Below, piece by piece: positions 17,486 to 26,179 of a stretch of DNA of 64,000 nt. Source of the stretch: Shinella sp032095155 (lineage in GTDB: Bacteria > Pseudomonadota > Alphaproteobacteria > Rhizobiales > Rhizobiaceae). The stretch spans positions 62,001-126,000 of the forward strand of contig NZ_JBLZPK010000024.1 of the NCBI RefSeq assembly GCF_049199905.1. Reading direction: 5' to 3'. Position 1 is the stretch's first letter. Each line of letters starts with the position of its first letter. The notes below the pieces were generated by a model. It had not been told where the DNA came from and made no database searches. It saw only the letters and a program-made list of their open reading frames with translations. The position numbers and the translations under genes were made by a program.

Positions 17486-18514
17486 ATGGCGCGCAAGAAC
17501 GTTCTTTCCAATCTGATGGCCCCTGCCAATGACAAGTTGACGCCCGTAAACCCGGCGGCAGAGGAGCAGCGCCAGCACGTCACCTACAAGGGCATTGGTG
17601 CGCTTGGCGCCGTGACGCGCAGCATCGATGCGCTGGCAGCGAAAGCCGATGCGGCCAAGGAGATCGAGGCGAAGCTGAACGCTGGTGAGGTCGTCATCGA
17701 GCTTGAACCGGATCAGATCGAGGATTCCTTCGTTTCGGATCGTCTGGCCCATTCCGACCAGCAGTTTCAGGAACTGGTGGATGCCATGCGCGTGCGCGGC
17801 CAGGATTCGCCGATCCTCGTGCGTCCGCATCCGACCAAGGACGGGATCTACCAGATCGCCTTCGGCCACCGCCGTGCCAAAGCGGCGCGCCTGCTCGGCC
17901 GGCCTGTCCGGGCGGTCGTCAAGGCGCTGACCGACCGCGATCACGTTATCGCCCAGGGTCAAGAGAACAGTGCGCGCGCCGACCTGTCGTTCCTGGAGCG
18001 CGCGACCTTCGCAGGCGAATTGGAAAGCCGTGGTTTTGACCGTGAGACCATTATGTCGGCGTTGAGTATCGACAAGACGACAGTTTCAAAAATGTTGTCG
18101 GTTGTGAACAGGATTCCGAAGGCCGTGCGGACGGGCATCGGCCCGGCGCTCGCCATCGGCCGCGACCGCTGGCATGAGCTTGCGACCCGCTTTGACGAGC
18201 CGTCCAATGAGGACAGGGCCGTCGAGTTTCTCGGCCGCGAGCGGATCAAGATTCGCTCTCCGGAGGAACGCTTCAATCTGCTCAGCGGACATCTCGCGAA
18301 ATCGGATGCTCCGGCGCATGCCGCCAAGCCTGTCCCTGCCGCGTGGGAGCGCAAGGACGGTTCCGTGCGCGCCAACATCAAGGCCCAGGGGCGGCAATAC
18401 ACGATTTCCCTGAAAGCCGCAGAAGCTGCAGCCTTCGGGGCCTATATCACGCAGAACCTGGATCGTCTCTACGAGGCGTATAGGGCTGAAAAGAAACAGA
18501 AATCGGGAGATTGA
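17486..18514 (+). CDS. repB: Plasmid partition protein RepB (ParB family)
   Basis: DNA-binding partition protein of 342 residues that binds parS-like sites and acts with RepA. The ParB N-terminal nucleotide-binding region includes SPILVRPHPT and AFGHRRAKAARLLG (about 110-145), followed by helix-turn-helix segments (LSFLERATFAGELESRGFDRETIMSALSIDKTTVSKML) and a C-terminal dimerisation region. The ATG at 17486 follows the repA stop directly. A long spacer with a countertranscript RNA separates it from repC, as is usual. Confidence 0.96.
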   Translation: MARKNVLSNLMAPANDKLTPVNPAAEEQRQHVTYKGIGALGAVTRSIDALAAKADAAKEIEAKLNAGEVVIELEPDQIEDSFVSDRLAHSDQQFQELVDAMRVRGQDSPILVRPHPTKDGIYQIAFGHRRAKAARLLGRPVRAVVKALTDRDHVIAQGQENSARADLSFLERATFAGELESRGFDRETIMSALSIDKTTVSKMLSVVNRIPKAVRTGIGPALAIGRDRWHELATRFDEPSNEDRAVEFLGRERIKIRSPEERFNLLSGHLAKSDAPAHAAKPVPAAWERKDGSVRANIKAQGRQYTISLKAAEAAAFGAYITQNLDRLYEAYRAEKKQKSGD

Positions 18515-18524
18515 TCCGCAAAAG

Positions 18525-18576
18525 AAAAAGGCCCCCTCAACGTTACCGTCGCGGAAGCCCTTCTCATCGTTTAGCA
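18525..18576 (-). ncRNA. repABC antisense countertranscript RNA (incA-type ctRNA)
   Basis: On the minus strand TTGACT (18605-18610) and GACTCT (18582-18587) are 17 bases apart, giving a start near 18575. The transcript would run about 50 bases to a stem-loop formed by AAGG(G)CUUCC and GGGGGCCUU, with U tract at 18525-18529. Position, size and orientation match the incompatibility antisense RNA that represses repC in repABC plasmids. Ends are estimated. Confidence 0.75.
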
Positions 18577-18640
18577 GCCTGAGAGTCGCACTTCCCCGAA
18601 TCACAGTCAAGCGTTTTTGGCATCGGTTTTCGATGAAGGG

Positions 18641-18671
18641 GTCTCTTTTGCCTTTTTGAGGGTGAAGAGAC
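18641..18671 (+). promoter_or_regulatory. Hairpin sequestering the repC ribosome site
   Basis: GTCTCTT (18641-18647) pairs perfectly with AAGAGAC (18665-18671), which contains the repC ribosome site and abuts the ATG at 18672. In repABC leaders, binding of the antisense RNA favours such an element and blocks repC translation. No competing structure was computed here. Confidence 0.65.
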
Positions 18672-19994
18672 ATGGAAACGGACGGCATAGCGACGCCCTT
18701 CGGGCAGCGGGCGATGACGCTTGGCATGTTGGCAAGCCAGGCGATCGTCAAAACGATCCCGCCGGAAGCAAGTATTGACAAGTGGAAACTCTACCGCTGG
18801 CTCTGCGAAGCGCGGCCGAAGCTGCGTATTAGCGATCGTGCGCTGTCGGTGCTGAATGCGCTGATGAGCTTCTATCCGAAGACGGAGCTTGCGGCCGGCG
18901 ACAGCATGGTCGTCTTCCCCTCCAACATGCAGCTCTCGCTGCGCACGCACGGCATGGCGGAAACCACGCTGCGCCGGCATCTCGCCGCGCTCGTCGATGC
19001 GGGGCTTCTGATGCGGCGGGATAGTCCTAACGGGAAACGGTACGTTCGCCGCGATAGGGAAGGGGAGATCGGCGAGGCGTTCGGCTTTTCCCTTGCCCCC
19101 CTCCTCGCGAGGGCAGGGGAGATCGAGCAGCTTGCCGCGGCCGTAACGGCCGAACGGCTGCTTTTGCAGCGGCTTCGAGAGCGCATCACGCTGGTTCGCC
19201 GCGATATCGTCAAGCTGATCGAAACGGCCCTGGAGGACGATCTGGCTGGTGACTGGATGCGGTTCGAAGCGGAATATCGCGTGCAAATCCTGGGTTTGCC
19301 GCGCATTGCAACGCCTGAAATCCTCGCCCCCATCCTTTCCGCACTCGAAGCTTTGCGCTCGGAGATACTCAAGTGCATGGAATATCAGGTTATTCTACAT
19401 AATTCGGCTGGCTATCCCGACCAAACTGAGCGGCACAAACAGAATTCAAAACCCGACTCTAAATCTGATCTTGAACCTCGCTTCGAAACGAAGCAGGGCG
19501 GCCACGCCGAATTCCAGCCGGACACGCTGGCAGCGGCTGATAGGACTGTGGCAGCTAAACCCAGAAATCCTGCCACAGCGGACAATCCACTCAACCATGA
19601 CAGAGTTAATTCGCCGCAGCGTCCATTGGGTGCCGGCCCGGAACCTCACAAACCCTATCCCCTCCCCCTCGTCCTGCAAGCTTGCCCCGAAATTGTTCCG
19701 TTTGGGCCGGGCGGCACGATTTCGGGGTGGCGTGATCTGATGACGGCGGCGGTGGTGGTGCGCTCGATGCTGGCGATCAGCCCATCGGCCTATGAAAACG
19801 CCTGCGCGGTACTCGGACCGGAAAACGCGGCGACGGTCATTGCCTGCATTCTGGAGCGGTCCGGACATATCAACTCGGCCGGCGGTTACCTGCGCGACCT
19901 TACCCGGCGCGCGGAACGCGGCGAATTCACACTCGGCCCGATGCTTATGGCGCTGGCCCGTGCGAATGGCGAGCCGGCCAAACGGGCGGGATGA
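18672..19994 (+). CDS. repC: Replication initiator RepC
   Basis: Initiator protein of 440 residues, specific to alphaproteobacterial repABC replicons. The N-terminal winged-helix DNA-binding part includes MTLGMLASQA and TTLRRHLAALVDAGLLMRRDSPNGKRYVRRD. A low-complexity polar linker (about residues 245-320) precedes the conserved C-terminal domain. The start METDGIATPFGQRAMTLG is the family norm. The origin of these plasmids normally lies inside repC. Its TGA overlaps the ATG of a small downstream gene. Confidence 0.97.
   Translation: METDGIATPFGQRAMTLGMLASQAIVKTIPPEASIDKWKLYRWLCEARPKLRISDRALSVLNALMSFYPKTELAAGDSMVVFPSNMQLSLRTHGMAETTLRRHLAALVDAGLLMRRDSPNGKRYVRRDREGEIGEAFGFSLAPLLARAGEIEQLAAAVTAERLLLQRLRERITLVRRDIVKLIETALEDDLAGDWMRFEAEYRVQILGLPRIATPEILAPILSALEALRSEILKCMEYQVILHNSAGYPDQTERHKQNSKPDSKSDLEPRFETKQGGHAEFQPDTLAAADRTVAAKPRNPATADNPLNHDRVNSPQRPLGAGPEPHKPYPLPLVLQACPEIVPFGPGGTISGWRDLMTAAVVVRSMLAISPSAYENACAVLGPENAATVIACILERSGHINSAGGYLRDLTRRAERGEFTLGPMLMALARANGEPAKRAG
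19370..19490. other. Candidate replication origin inside repC (AT-rich tract)
   Basis: This is clearly the most AT-rich part of repC (ATATCAGGTTATTCTACATA, then AACAGAATTCAAAACCC). In repABC plasmids oriV maps to an AT-rich region within repC. The call rests on position and composition only. Confidence 0.45.
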
Positions 19995-20380
19995 CGACAA
20001 ATCGGGACAGTGAATTCGGCTTTGGAAACCGGACGTTAACCATGCGATCCGTAATCATGGGGGGCAAGACAAGGAAGCCCGAATCAATGCCCCCTTATGC
20101 CTCCGCGCAGATGCGCCGTCGTTCTGTTGCCACTGAAACAGGACCGGTTGTGCCCTTCCCCGCCGAACGCCGCACGGCGCAAATCCGTCGCTGCGCCGGC
20201 GAACTCGATGGTTTGCAAGGCGAGGATGCGCGACTCTATTGGCGGAAGGTCTGCCGCGAACTGGCGGAGGAAATGCAGAAGCTTGGATCGAGCGAGGATA
20301 ATGCCCGCGCCGCGGTTTTTGCCTTTCAGGATGAGGTACAGCAGGAGCTTTTCCGCATGCACCATGCGGAAGAGGCCTGA
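19991..20380 (+). CDS. DUF6074-like small protein downstream of repC
   Basis: A product of up to 129 residues. Its first ATG overlaps the repC stop (ATGA), suggesting coupling, although internal ATGs at 20042, 20057 and 20087 are possible starts. The conserved core PVVPFPAERRTAQIRRCAGEL..YWRKVCRELAEEMQKLG..AVFAFQDEVQQELFR matches DUF6074, a family of unknown function found mainly in rhizobia. No membrane segment or signal peptide is seen. A replication or stability role is suggested only by position. Confidence 0.7.
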   Translation: MTTNRDSEFGFGNRTLTMRSVIMGGKTRKPESMPPYASAQMRRRSVATETGPVVPFPAERRTAQIRRCAGELDGLQGEDARLYWRKVCRELAEEMQKLGSSEDNARAAVFAFQDEVQQELFRMHHAEEA

Positions 20381-20389
20381 TATCGGGGA

Positions 20390-20971
20390 TCAAATGAGAC
20401 CGGTTGCGCTGCTCACGAGGCCGAGCGAAAAGACGACGAGGAATATCGCGGCAATCCGGTAGACCAGGCGCGGCGACAAAACCGGGGCCTGGCCGACAAA
20501 GCTGCCGAGCAACAGGAAGCAGGTTCCGGCGCCGGCAACAAGCAGGCTGAAAAGTCCGAGAGCCGGCGCGATGTCCATGAGCGGTCCATGCGGCATGATG
20601 ACGAGCCCGATGATCGGGGCCTTCGGATTGAGCATGGTGGTCAGAAACACCTGAGCAACTGTCACCGCTTTCGCATGCCCCTCCCCTGCCGGTTTCGACG
20701 AGACGAGCCAAAGCCGGATGGCGAGGAAGAGAACCCAGCAAGCTGCAACGACACGCAGGGCTACCGATAATGTCGGGCGGCCATCAAGAAGTGCTGCCGC
20801 AACCGTCGCCAAAGGTATGACGACGGTGAGATAACCGCACAGCTCGCCCAACAGCAATGGAAGGCTCTTGCGAAAACCGCGCGACGCTGCCCCGACCGTC
20901 AGCAGAGTGTTGGTCGGACCCGGGGTCAGGAGCAAAGCGAGGATGGCGAAGAGAAAGAAGCTGTCCGGCAT
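20390..20971 (-). CDS. LysE/RhtB-family exporter
   Basis: Inner-membrane protein of 193 residues with about six hydrophobic segments and the family N-terminal signature LLTPGPTNTLL near residues 14-24. This superfamily exports amino acids and related small molecules; the substrate is not predictable. It converges with the DUF6074-like gene, nine bases apart, and no terminator is visible between them. NPKAPIIGLVIMP near residues 115-127 corresponds to the conserved central region. Confidence 0.88.
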   Translation of the reverse strand: MPDSFFLFAILALLLTPGPTNTLLTVGAASRGFRKSLPLLLGELCGYLTVVIPLATVAAALLDGRPTLSVALRVVAACWVLFLAIRLWLVSSKPAGEGHAKAVTVAQVFLTTMLNPKAPIIGLVIMPHGPLMDIAPALGLFSLLVAGAGTCFLLLGSFVGQAPVLSPRLVYRIAAIFLVVFSLGLVSSATGLI

Positions 20972-21133
20972 ATCGGTCCCATGGAAGGTTCGCTCATTCC
21001 GCCCCTTCTCTACGTCTCCTCCTTGAGCGCAACCTTGATCTCCGTCAAGAGACTGTAAGCTATAGGCCGCCGCTCTTCCCCTCGACCTTTTGTCCCGCTA
21101 AGAACAGAGACCTATTTCCGCAGGGAGGAAAAA

Positions 21134-21634
21134 ATGACGGACATGATTGCAGACGACATCCGCCGGCTTGAAGAGCAGGAGCGGCTTCTGCGTTTTGCCA
21201 AGTTCAGCCCGGACGATGCCTGGGCACTTGGAAACCGGGTCCGCGAAACAGCACTTGCCATTGGCGCCGGCGTCGCGATCGACATTTCGCTTCGCGACCG
21301 GGTTCTCTTCCATTGCGCCCTGCCCGGTACGTCTACGGACAATGTTGAATGGATCCGGCGCAAGCGCAACACGGTGCTGCGGCTTTGGCACTCCTCCTAT
21401 CTCGTCGGACGGCGCTTGGCGCTTTCCGGCCGCGAGCAAGTGGAAGCGCACAATCTCCCGCACGCGGATTTTTCGGTGCACGGCGGCAGTTTTCCGCTTT
21501 TTGTCGCCGAGCTTGGATGCGTCGGCGCGGTCACGGTTTCTGGTGTGCCGCAACGGACCGATCACGCCATCGTGGTCGATGGCATCGCCACCTTCCTCGG
21601 CGTGGAACTTGGACATAGCCGGCTGCCGGATTGA
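21134..21634 (+). CDS. HbpS/UPF0303-family protein
   Basis: Soluble protein of 166 residues with the PF03928 fold found in HbpS, the GlcG family and UPF0303. Typical features are AIDISLRDRVLFHCALPGTSTDNVEWIRRKRNTV (about 50-83) and FPLFVAELGCVGAVTVSGVPQRTDHAIVV (about 118-146). Some relatives bind or degrade heme, others are cofactor or sensor accessories; the function here is unknown. A strong GGGAGG ribosome site precedes the ATG. The 162-base gap upstream shows no clear operator. Confidence 0.85.
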   Translation: MTDMIADDIRRLEEQERLLRFAKFSPDDAWALGNRVRETALAIGAGVAIDISLRDRVLFHCALPGTSTDNVEWIRRKRNTVLRLWHSSYLVGRRLALSGREQVEAHNLPHADFSVHGGSFPLFVAELGCVGAVTVSGVPQRTDHAIVVDGIATFLGVELGHSRLPD

Positions 21635-21725
21635 TCCCCTCCCCTCCCCCTAGGAAAGAAGCAATGGGCTGCGTAGGATAGGCGGCCCGGTTTTTCGGGT
21701 GATGGAGGAGAGGAGCCCCCATTTC

Positions 21726-23549
21726 GTGAAGGTGCGTTACGCCCTGGCGTTTGCGATCTTGCCGATCGTTATCGTCCTTGCGGTCCTGCAAGGCGGAACG
21801 TTGATGACGCGCAGCTATATGGATGAGGCATCGTCGCAAGCCAGTTCGGCTTTGCGTCTTGCGGTGGCGGCACTTGCCGGCCATCTCAGCCGATACGAAC
21901 CTCTCCCCGCGCTGATCGCCGATCACGACGATATCGAGGCGCTCCTGCAGAAACCGGATGATCCCTCTCTTCGCCGTGCGGCCAGCAGCTATCTCAAGGA
22001 AATCAACGGGCTTCTGGAATCCTCCGACATTTATGTCATGACGCCTGATGGCAATACGATTGCCGCCAGCAACTACGAAATGCCCGCGACTTTCGTCGGG
22101 CAGAATTTTCACTATCGCCCCTATTTCCAGGATGCGATCAAGGGACAGCGAGCGCGGTTCTATGCGCTTGGAACGACCTCGCTGAAACGCGGCTACTACT
22201 TTTCCTCGCCCGTGGAGGTCGCCGGCAAAATCCTGGGGGTCATCGTTTTCAAGGTGGATATCGATTCCATCGAGACGTCGTGGCGCGGCGGAGAATACAA
22301 GATCTTCGTTGCGGATCCCGAGGGTATCATTTTCATGTCGGGGAGCCCGGAATGGCTCTATACCGGAATTCTACCACTGGATGCGGCGCGACTTGCGCGC
22401 ACGCAGGCCTCGCGGCGTTATGCCGATGCCGAGTTGCGCCCCCTCCCCCAGAACGAGACGGTTTACCACGGTCAACATCTGATGAGCATCATGTCGAGTG
22501 GAGCAAGCCGTGAATATCTTCGCCTTTCCCAATACATGCCGGAGGCGGATTGGACGGTCAATGTTCTGTTTGATACGGCATCGGTGCGCGCGCAGGCCCG
22601 CACGACGCTGATCGCGATCTTGCTCTTCATCTGTCTTACCGGTTTGGGCGGCGCCGTTCTCTGGCAGCGCCGAAGTCGGGTGGTGGAGCGCTTGCGTTTG
22701 CAGGAGGAAACCCAAAACGAACTGGAGCGGCGCGTCGAAGAACGCACCGCCGATCTTGCCCGCGTGAATGAGCAGATCGAGCTGGAGGTTTCTGAGCGCC
22801 GATTAACCGAACAGGAATTGCGCAAGACGCAGGCCGATCTCATTCAGGCCGGGAAATTGGCCGGCCTCGGCCAGATGTCGGCAGCGCTATCGCATGAATT
22901 CAACCAGCCGCTCGCCGCCGCAAAAACCTATGCCGATAGCGCTGCCTTGCTGATGGAGCGCGGCCGTATGCCCGAAGCGCAGGACAATGTCCGTCGCATT
23001 TCAAGCCTTATCGATCGCATGGCTTCTATAAGTCGTCACTTACGCAACTTCGCGCGCAAGCCGAATGAAAAACTCGGCCCGGTTCTCCTTTCGAGTGTGA
23101 TCGCCGACACGCTTGAAATCGTCGCGCCGCGGCTCAGGGCGGCGGACGCGGAGCTGGTGCCTCAGCTTGAGGAAGACGGTCTGGCTGTTCAGGCCGGGCC
23201 GGTGCGCTTGCAGCAGGTCTTGGTCAATATCATCGGCAATGCGGCGGATGCGGTCGAAGGCCTGGACAACAGGAAAATTCTGCTTTCGGCTGGCCGAGCG
23301 GGCGGGCGCATTGTCATTACGCTACGCGATCATGGACCGGGTGTACCCGCAGCGATCGCCGAGCGCATCTTCGATCCTTTCTTCACCACCAAGGGCGTCG
23401 GCAAGGGACTTGGCCTGGGCCTCTCCATTTCTTACAATATTATCAAAGACTTCGGTGGAGACCTATCGGTGACGAACCATGTCGATGGTGGGGCGGTGTT
23501 CCAGCTGGTGCTCGACCCGGCGAACGCTGCGCGTGAGGCGGCGGAATGA
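21726..23549 (+). CDS. Sensor histidine kinase, DctB-like
   Basis: Membrane kinase of about 607 residues. An N-terminal transmembrane helix, a periplasmic double-Cache-type sensor (about 40-290; DIYVMTPDGNTIAASNYEM) and a second helix (TTLIAILLFICLTGLGGAVLW) precede a coiled coil, the H box ALSHEFNQPLAAAK (His about 390) and the ATPase boxes NIIGNAADAVEG, DHGPGVP and GLGLSI. GTG 21726 was chosen because GGAGGAGAGG lies about ten bases upstream; ATG 21702 is possible. The stop overlaps the regulator gene. Ligand is probably a carboxylate taken up by tctCBA. Confidence 0.92.
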   Translation: MKVRYALAFAILPIVIVLAVLQGGTLMTRSYMDEASSQASSALRLAVAALAGHLSRYEPLPALIADHDDIEALLQKPDDPSLRRAASSYLKEINGLLESSDIYVMTPDGNTIAASNYEMPATFVGQNFHYRPYFQDAIKGQRARFYALGTTSLKRGYYFSSPVEVAGKILGVIVFKVDIDSIETSWRGGEYKIFVADPEGIIFMSGSPEWLYTGILPLDAARLARTQASRRYADAELRPLPQNETVYHGQHLMSIMSSGASREYLRLSQYMPEADWTVNVLFDTASVRAQARTTLIAILLFICLTGLGGAVLWQRRSRVVERLRLQEETQNELERRVEERTADLARVNEQIELEVSERRLTEQELRKTQADLIQAGKLAGLGQMSAALSHEFNQPLAAAKTYADSAALLMERGRMPEAQDNVRRISSLIDRMASISRHLRNFARKPNEKLGPVLLSSVIADTLEIVAPRLRAADAELVPQLEEDGLAVQAGPVRLQQVLVNIIGNAADAVEGLDNRKILLSAGRAGGRIVITLRDHGPGVPAAIAERIFDPFFTTKGVGKGLGLGLSISYNIIKDFGGDLSVTNHVDGGAVFQLVLDPANAAREAAE

Positions 23550-24889
23550 CGGAACCGCGTGTTCTTCTGATCGATGACGAGGAGGAGATGCGCCGCTCCT
23601 CCGCGCAAGCCCTGGAACTCGTCGATCTCACGGTCGAGACATTTTCGAGCGCCGAACCGGTGCTGGAGCTTGTCGGCTATGCATTCGACGGTGTCGTGGT
23701 CAGCGACATACGCATGCCGGGCATGGATGGCATGACGCTGCTCCAGCGGATTCGCGAAGTCGATCCCGAAGTGCCGGTGATCCTGGTGACGGGGCATGCG
23801 GATGTGCAGCTCGCGGTCAGCGCCATGCGCGCCGGTGTCTACGATTTCATCGAAAAGCCGTTTGCGGCGCAGCATCTGGCGGCCGTCATTCGCCGCGCGA
23901 TGGACCGGCGCAGCCTTGTGCTGGAGAACCGCCGCCTGCGTGCCGTCGCCGGAAAGCGCGATGACATCGAAGCGCGGCTACCCGGACGGACCCAGGTTAT
24001 GGTGGACCTGCGCTACAGACTGCGAGCCATCGGCGCAACGGATGCGGATACACTCATCATCGGCGAGACGGGCGTCGGCAAGGAGGTCGTGGCCCGAGCC
24101 TTGCATGATGTCAGCAGCCGGGCAAACCGACCGTTCATCGCGATCAATTGCGCCGCCCTCCCCGAGAATCTCATCGAAAGCGAGCTGTTCGGCCACGAGC
24201 CTGGCGCCTTTCCCGGTGCGCTTCGGCCGCGCTACGGCAAGTTCGAACACGGCCGTGGAGGCACGATCCTGCTTGATGAGATAGGCTCTATGCCCTTTGA
24301 TTTACAAGCGAAATTCCTTCGTGTCCTGCAGGAACGCGTCATCACGCGGCTCGGTTCTAACGAGCAGATCCCGCTCGATGTGCGCTTCATTGCGACAAGC
24401 AAAGTCGATCTCGAAGCCGAGGTTGCGACCGGCCGTTTCCGCGCGGATCTCTTCTATAGGCTGAATGTCGCGACGCTCCGTGTGCCTTCGCTTGCGCAAC
24501 GTCAAGCCGATATCCCCCTTCTCTTCCTCCAATTGGTACGTGAGGCCGCGGCGCGATATAGCCGCAATGACATCGACGTGCCGCCGGAATTGATAACGGA
24601 TATTGCCACGCGTAGCTGGCTCGGCAATGTCCGCGAGCTTCGCAACGCCGCCGACCGACTGGTACTTGGCCTGTCCCCCAACCCGGAAGACGGCACGCCT
24701 GAAATCGGGCCGCAACGTCTTGCGGATCGGGTGGCGTCCTATGAGCGCGGACTGATTGCCAGCGCACTTGCTGCCCATGGCGGTAGTCTGAAGCCGGTTT
24801 ACGAGCAACTCGGGGTTTCCCGTAAAACGCTTTACGAGAAGATGCAGAAATACGGGCTCGACAAATATGCCCATTTCGATACCTCTTAA
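23546..24889 (+). CDS. Sigma-54-dependent response regulator, DctD-like
   Basis: Activator of 447 residues: receiver domain with phospho-acceptor Asp54 (VSDIRMPGMDG), AAA+ domain with Walker A GETGVGKE at 173-180, Walker B GGTILLDEIG, and a C-terminal Fis-type helix-turn-helix (VYEQLGVSRKTLYEKMQKYG). The sigma-54 contact loop reads GAFPGA at 220-225 rather than the usual GAFTGA. It is coupled to the kinase by an ATGA overlap and should switch on the tctCBA genes just downstream. Confidence 0.93.
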   Translation: MTEPRVLLIDDEEEMRRSSAQALELVDLTVETFSSAEPVLELVGYAFDGVVVSDIRMPGMDGMTLLQRIREVDPEVPVILVTGHADVQLAVSAMRAGVYDFIEKPFAAQHLAAVIRRAMDRRSLVLENRRLRAVAGKRDDIEARLPGRTQVMVDLRYRLRAIGATDADTLIIGETGVGKEVVARALHDVSSRANRPFIAINCAALPENLIESELFGHEPGAFPGALRPRYGKFEHGRGGTILLDEIGSMPFDLQAKFLRVLQERVITRLGSNEQIPLDVRFIATSKVDLEAEVATGRFRADLFYRLNVATLRVPSLAQRQADIPLLFLQLVREAAARYSRNDIDVPPELITDIATRSWLGNVRELRNAADRLVLGLSPNPEDGTPEIGPQRLADRVASYERGLIASALAAHGGSLKPVYEQLGVSRKTLYEKMQKYGLDKYAHFDTS

Positions 24890-24907
24890 GACCACGCCTG
24901 ATCCTGA

Positions 24908-24984
24908 ATGGGTGGATTTCCACCCATCGAGTGGACTCTTTGTCCCCTAAGGTACCCACTCAAATCGGGTTTACTGCCGTAAAC
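24908..24984. promoter_or_regulatory. Dyad cluster upstream of tctC (candidate activator sites)
   Basis: A perfect dyad ATGGGTGG-ATTT-CCACCCAT lies at 24908-24927. A GAGTGG...CCACTC pair follows, and a second perfect dyad GTTTAC-TGCC-GTAAAC lies at 24969-24984. They sit 117-190 bases before tctC, a distance typical of enhancer sites for DctD-like activators. No convincing -24/-12 sigma-54 promoter was found in 24890-25100. Confidence 0.5.
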
Positions 24985-25100
24985 AGCGGGTCATTAGGTC
25001 AATCGGCTTGTCCCGTCGACGTCATCATTCACTCTGGCGACAACCAGAAACGGTGCGGGAGGAGCTGCACCGGCTGGTCGTTTCATCTCGGGAGGATTTG

Positions 25101-26084
25101 ATGAAGACCTTGAAATCCCTGTTTGGCGTTTCCGCCGCTGTTGTCGCCACCCTGCTCGCAACGTCGGCTCTCGGCCAGACCTATCCGGAACGCACGATCA
25201 CCATGGTCGTTCCCTTCTCTGCCGGCGGTCCCACCGATACGGTCACGCGTCTTGTCGCGGAGGCCATGTCGAAGGATCTTGGCCAGCAGATCGTGGTGGA
25301 GAATGTCGGTGGCGCGGGCGGTACGCTCGGTGCTGGCCGTGTTGCGAGCGCTGATCCCGACGGCTACACCCTACTGCTGCACCATATCGGCATGGCAACC
25401 AGTGCCACACTGTATCGCAAGCTCGCCTATGACACCCTCAACGCTTTCGAATATGTTGGCCTTGTCACCGAGGTGCCGATGACGATCGTCGCCCGCAAAG
25501 ATCTGGAGCCTGGCGATCTCAAGGGCCTGATCGACTATATGAAGGCGAACAAGGACACCGTAACAGTGGCCAATGCCGGCATCGGTGCGGCGTCGCATCT
25601 CTGCGGCATGATGCTGATGAGCGCGCTCCAGACGCAGTTTACCACCGTCCCCTACAAGGGCACCGGCCCTGCCATGACCGACCTTTTGGGCGGCCAGGTC
25701 GATGTTATGTGCGACCAGACGACCAACACGACGAAGCAGATCCAGGGCGGGACGATCAAGGCCTATGCCGTGACGTCCCCCGCCCGGCTGGGCAACCTGC
25801 CCGATATACCCACGGCCGAAGAAGGTGGGCTCCCCGGTTTCCAGGTCGGCATCTGGCATGGCATCTATGCACCGAAGGGCACCTCGACCGAGGTGACGGA
25901 GCGGCTCTCGAAGTCGCTGCAGTTGGCGCTGAAGGACCCCAACGTTATCGCCCGCTTCGCCGAATTGGGCACTGCCCCCTCCTCTGACGCCGACGCGACA
26001 CCGGCTGGGTTGAAGGCAAAGCTCGAGAGCGAAATCGCCCGGTGGAAGCCGGTGATCGAGGCCGCTGGCCAGTACGCCGACTGA
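25101..26084 (+). CDS. tctC: Tripartite tricarboxylate transporter substrate-binding protein
   Basis: Periplasmic Bug/TctC-family receptor of 327 residues. A signal peptide (MKTLKSLFGVSAAVVATLLATSALG) precedes the mature start QTYPERTITMVVPFSAGGPTDTVTR, the hallmark N-terminus. GGAGGAT lies seven bases upstream of the ATG. With tctB and tctA it forms a secondary carboxylate importer driven by ion gradient. The ligand could be citrate, another carboxylate or an aromatic acid; Bug receptors vary widely. Confidence 0.92.
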   Translation: MKTLKSLFGVSAAVVATLLATSALGQTYPERTITMVVPFSAGGPTDTVTRLVAEAMSKDLGQQIVVENVGGAGGTLGAGRVASADPDGYTLLLHHIGMATSATLYRKLAYDTLNAFEYVGLVTEVPMTIVARKDLEPGDLKGLIDYMKANKDTVTVANAGIGAASHLCGMMLMSALQTQFTTVPYKGTGPAMTDLLGGQVDVMCDQTTNTTKQIQGGTIKAYAVTSPARLGNLPDIPTAEEGGLPGFQVGIWHGIYAPKGTSTEVTERLSKSLQLALKDPNVIARFAELGTAPSSDADATPAGLKAKLESEIARWKPVIEAAGQYAD

Positions 26085-26100
26085 TCAAACCCACTGAATG

Positions 26101-26137
26101 ATGGAAAGTGACGGCAGTCAACGCTGTCACTTTCCAT
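26101..26137 (+). promoter_or_regulatory. Intercistronic hairpin between tctC and tctB
   Basis: ATGGAAAGTGAC (26101-26112) and GTCACTTTCCAT (26126-26137) form a perfect 12-bp stem with a 13-base loop and no T run. Such elements usually stabilise the binding-protein message or limit read-through. Confidence 0.6.
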
Positions 26138-26179
26138 CCGTTGTGCGCGCTTCCGGGAACGCCGGGAGAAGGGGATTCC

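Noticed and set aside
17536..17551. GTTGACGCCCGTAAAC in repB as a parS site (consensus GTT-N4-GC-N4-AAC)
   Set aside because: The centre is CC and symmetry is incomplete. No perfect match was seen by eye between 16050 and 20400, so the partition site remains unplaced.
24890..25100. Sigma-54 promoter before tctC at GG 25061 / GC 25073
   Set aside because: Spacing fits but the flanking bases do not match TGGCAC or TTGC, and a start there would leave almost no leader before the ribosome site.
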